14,734 nucleotides of DNA from Caryophanales bacterium UBA6879. GTDB lineage: Bacteria > Bacillota_I > Bacilli_A > RFN20 > CAG-288. The position numbers were made by a program, and so were the translations under genes. The DNA lies in assembly GCA_002449135.1 (NCBI GenBank), contig DKCH01000065.1, positions 39,075 to 53,808 of the forward strand, read 5' to 3'. Shown one piece after another: positions 12,924 to 14,734 of this stretch (positions are counted from its first letter, which is position 1; each line of letters begins with the position of its first letter). A model generated the notes under the pieces. It did not search any database, was not told the origin of the DNA, and was given only the letters and a program-made list of their open reading frames with translations.

Positions 12924-13817
12924 ATGAAAGAAATAGTTATCTTTGGTGGTTCTAATGTTGATTATATTGCAAAATCAAGCAAAAAATTTATTCCTTATGA
13001 TTCTAATATTGGAACTTTAAATATTTCCTTTGGCGGAGTTGGTAGAAATATTGTTGAAAATCTTGCTAGATTAGGTAATAAAGTTGTTTTCTTTACTGCT
13101 TTAGGGGAAGATGCTTATGGTAAACAAATTAAAGATGAACTTACTAAATTAGGTGTTGATGTTATTTCTCCTAAAACCAGTTATCCTTCTTCTTCATATA
13201 TTGCTATTCATGATGAAAATGGTGAAATGGTTTCAGCAATTTGTGATAATAGAGTAATTGATGATATGAGTGTTGAATTTTTAAGTAAATATAATGATTT
13301 ACTCTCTAATCAAGAATATATGTTTATTGATGCTAATTCTCCCCAAAATGTTATTGATTATCTTTTTGATCGTTATAAAAATGTTAAATGGTGGGTTGAA
13401 GGTGTTTCTTTGGCTAAGGTTAATCGTTTTCAAGATTATTTATCTAAGATATTTTTATTTAAAGCTAATTTAATAGAAGCTAAAGCTTTAGCACATTCTA
13501 CTAGTGATGATCCTATTAAGGTTGCTAAATTGCTGCATAAAAAAGGTATTAGCAATGTTATTATTTCTAATGGTTTAAAACCAATTACGGTTTTACAAGG
13601 TGATAAATTAGATTTAATTGATGTAACTCCTATTAATAATGTTGTTAATGCAACTGGTGCTGGAGATGCTTTATTTAGTGGAATTATTGATCAGTTCTTT
13701 TTTAATCATGATCTTATTAAAGGTGTTAGATTTGGTCAAAAGCTTTCTTTACTTACTTTAGAAGATGAAAAGGCAGTAACACCTAAGATTTCTTTATATA
13801 ACTATGATCATGATTAA
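12924..13817 (+). CDS. psuK: Pseudouridine kinase-like PfkB-family sugar kinase
   Basis: The likely start is ATG 12924, nine bases after AGGAGG (12909-12914); an in-frame ATG at 12903 lies before that site. The 297-residue product is a ribokinase/PfkB-family kinase: GGSNVDY near the N-terminus, GGVGRNIVENLARLG in the substrate-binding region, and NATGAGDALFSG with catalytic Asp248. The GGVGRN signature and the GEMVSAICD segment resemble Escherichia coli PsuK (YeiC) more than ribokinase or fructokinase. PsuK makes pseudouridine 5'-phosphate, which PsuG splits to uracil and ribose 5-phosphate. No psuG is visible, so the substrate is inferred from similarity alone. Its 3' end overlaps the convergent hom gene by 4 bases (TTAA). 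Confidence 0.75.
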   Translation: MKEIVIFGGSNVDYIAKSSKKFIPYDSNIGTLNISFGGVGRNIVENLARLGNKVVFFTALGEDAYGKQIKDELTKLGVDVISPKTSYPSSSYIAIHDENGEMVSAICDNRVIDDMSVEFLSKYNDLLSNQEYMFIDANSPQNVIDYLFDRYKNVKWWVEGVSLAKVNRFQDYLSKIFLFKANLIEAKALAHSTSDDPIKVAKLLHKKGISNVIISNGLKPITVLQGDKLDLIDVTPINNVVNATGAGDALFSGIIDQFFFNHDLIKGVRFGQKLSLLTLEDEKAVTPKISLYNYDHD

Positions 13818-14734
13818 TCAGAAATTCTTGCATAAAATTCCGGATTAATATTTTCTATTTCATCAAAAGTTGTAATAAAAGACTTATTATCTTTATAAAC
13901 ATAATATTTAGTAGTTTTAGTATGTAAATCTTCTATTTTATAATTATTAATATCAATATTTTGAATGTATCCATTATTTTCTATAACTCGTATAATATCA
14001 GATTCAATTGAGCAACTAGCTGGAATGGAGCCTGAACCTTTACCAGCAAATTGAATTTTTCCAGAGTCTTTTAATATAATGCAAATATCAGAATAATCAT
14101 TTTTTATAGAGACTAGTTGATGATTAATATTTACTAATGCAGGTTCTACACCTATTCTTAAGGTGTCAGTTTCTAATTTTGCTTCGGCTAAGAATTTTAA
14201 GTAATATCCTTTAGAATTTATATCTTTTATTATATCTAAATTAATACCTTGAATACCACGACGAGGAACTAATTTTGGCTCTACATAACTTTTAAAAGCT
14301 AAAGAAGAAAGTAAAGCAATTTTTTGTGCTAAATCATAACCTAATAAATCCATTTGATAATCTTTTTCTACTACTCCTAATTCTTTAGTGTAGTCTAAAG
14401 CTTTTTCTAAACTCATATTGTTATCTTGCATTTGAGTAAGAATAATATTAGTGGTAGAGTTTAAAATTCCTCTTAATGATACGATAGTATCGTATTTTGT
14501 TAAATTAATTAGTGGATTAATTAAAGGAATACCACCACCGACGCTAGCTTCAAATTGAAAAAATACATCGTTAGTATGAGCTAAGGCAAGAAGCTCAATT
14601 ATGTGTTTAGAAACAACTTCTTTATTGGATGTTATTACATGTTTTTTTGCTTTAAGCGCCTGCTTAATGCATTCAAATGGAAAAGCATTACCACCTAAGG
14701 CTTCTATAACAATATCGATATTAGGATCATCGGT
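13814..14734 (-). CDS. hom: Homoserine dehydrogenase, missing N-terminus (gene continues beyond window)
   Basis: The frame runs without a stop from the right edge to TAA at 13814-13816, giving 306 visible residues. Homoserine dehydrogenase reduces aspartate semialdehyde to homoserine for threonine and methionine synthesis. The visible part begins at the end of the NAD(P)-binding domain: VIEALGG, then HVITSNKEVVSKH and FEASVGGGIPLI. The catalytic segment MDLLGYDLAQK keeps the conserved Asp and Lys, and GKGSGSIPAS is the final nucleotide-contacting loop. The ATG at 14431 is internal and not the start. The protein ends about 30 residues after the point where most bacterial enzymes begin an ACT domain, so that regulatory domain seems absent or vestigial. 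The whole enzyme would have about 390 residues, allowing for the missing N-terminus. Confidence 0.93.
   Translation of the reverse strand, partial: TDDPNIDIVIEALGGNAFPFECIKQALKAKKHVITSNKEVVSKHIIELLALAHTNDVFFQFEASVGGGIPLINPLINLTKYDTIVSLRGILNSTTNIILTQMQDNNMSLEKALDYTKELGVVEKDYQMDLLGYDLAQKIALLSSLAFKSYVEPKLVPRRGIQGINLDIIKDINSKGYYLKFLAEAKLETDTLRIGVEPALVNINHQLVSIKNDYSDICIILKDSGKIQFAGKGSGSIPASCSIESDIIRVIENNGYIQNIDINNYKIEDLHTKTTKYYVYKDNKSFITTFDEIENINPEFYARISD

Noticed and set aside
13842..13847. TCCGGA palindrome just after the psuK stop codon
   Set aside because: Considered as a terminator, but it has no loop, only six bases and no U-tract.
14429..14431. ATG 14431 as the start of hom
   Set aside because: The same frame continues upstream to the window edge and encodes clearly conserved homoserine dehydrogenase motifs.

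Overview
The window is AT-rich (roughly 70 percent A+T by eye) and tightly packed, and is read with TGG as the only tryptophan codon. The gene set points to a low-GC Bacillota (Bacilli) chromosome, perhaps an uncultured gut lineage near Erysipelotrichales, RF39-type bacteria or basal Mollicutes. The grounds are rqcP next to tilS, pth directly upstream of mfd, a DUF2089/HAAS pair, Ser-rich lipoproteins with a lipobox, and AGGAGG-type ribosome binding sites. The lineage is inferred from family knowledge only. All fifteen gene ends use TAA (9) or TAG (6); none uses TGA.

Layout from left to right, with strand alternating block by block. (1) + strand: the C-terminal part of a secreted M6-like zinc metalloprotease, cut by the left edge. 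(2) - strand: a two-gene operon of a DUF2089 zinc-ribbon/HTH protein and a HAAS-DUF4097 protein. (3) + strand: rqcP, a very short membrane protein in the divIC position, and tilS, all overlapping. (4) - strand: pth and mfd, overlapping by one base. (5) + strand: a pectin-type SGNH acetylesterase lipoprotein with its own promoter and terminator. (6) - strand: a lactate dehydrogenase-family gene, truB and ribF, joined by two 8-base overlaps. (7) + strand: rpsO with a structured leader and a terminator, then a psuK-like pseudouridine kinase. (8) - strand: homoserine dehydrogenase, cut by the right edge.

Most genes are housekeeping: ribosome rescue and quality control (rqcP, pth), tRNA modification (tilS, truB), transcription-coupled repair (mfd), flavin cofactor synthesis (ribF), ribosomal protein S15 (rpsO) and amino-acid synthesis (hom). 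Two exported proteins, the protease and the esterase, suggest that the cell degrades external protein and plant pectin.

No mobile element, CRISPR array, phage gene, tRNA or rRNA gene was seen, and no gene-free stretch exceeds 200 bases. The most interesting signals are regulatory. The rpsO leader can fold into a long stem-loop whose apical loop is complementary to the rpsO Shine-Dalgarno sequence, a possible pseudoknot autoregulator. The esterase promoter lacks a -35 box but has a palindrome centred near -42 and a catabolite-repression-like site over its ribosome binding site. Every convergent gene pair overlaps at the stop codons, and two transcription terminators lie inside the coding sequence of the opposing gene. 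A recurring junction, AAAAATGAYTAR, couples three gene pairs.
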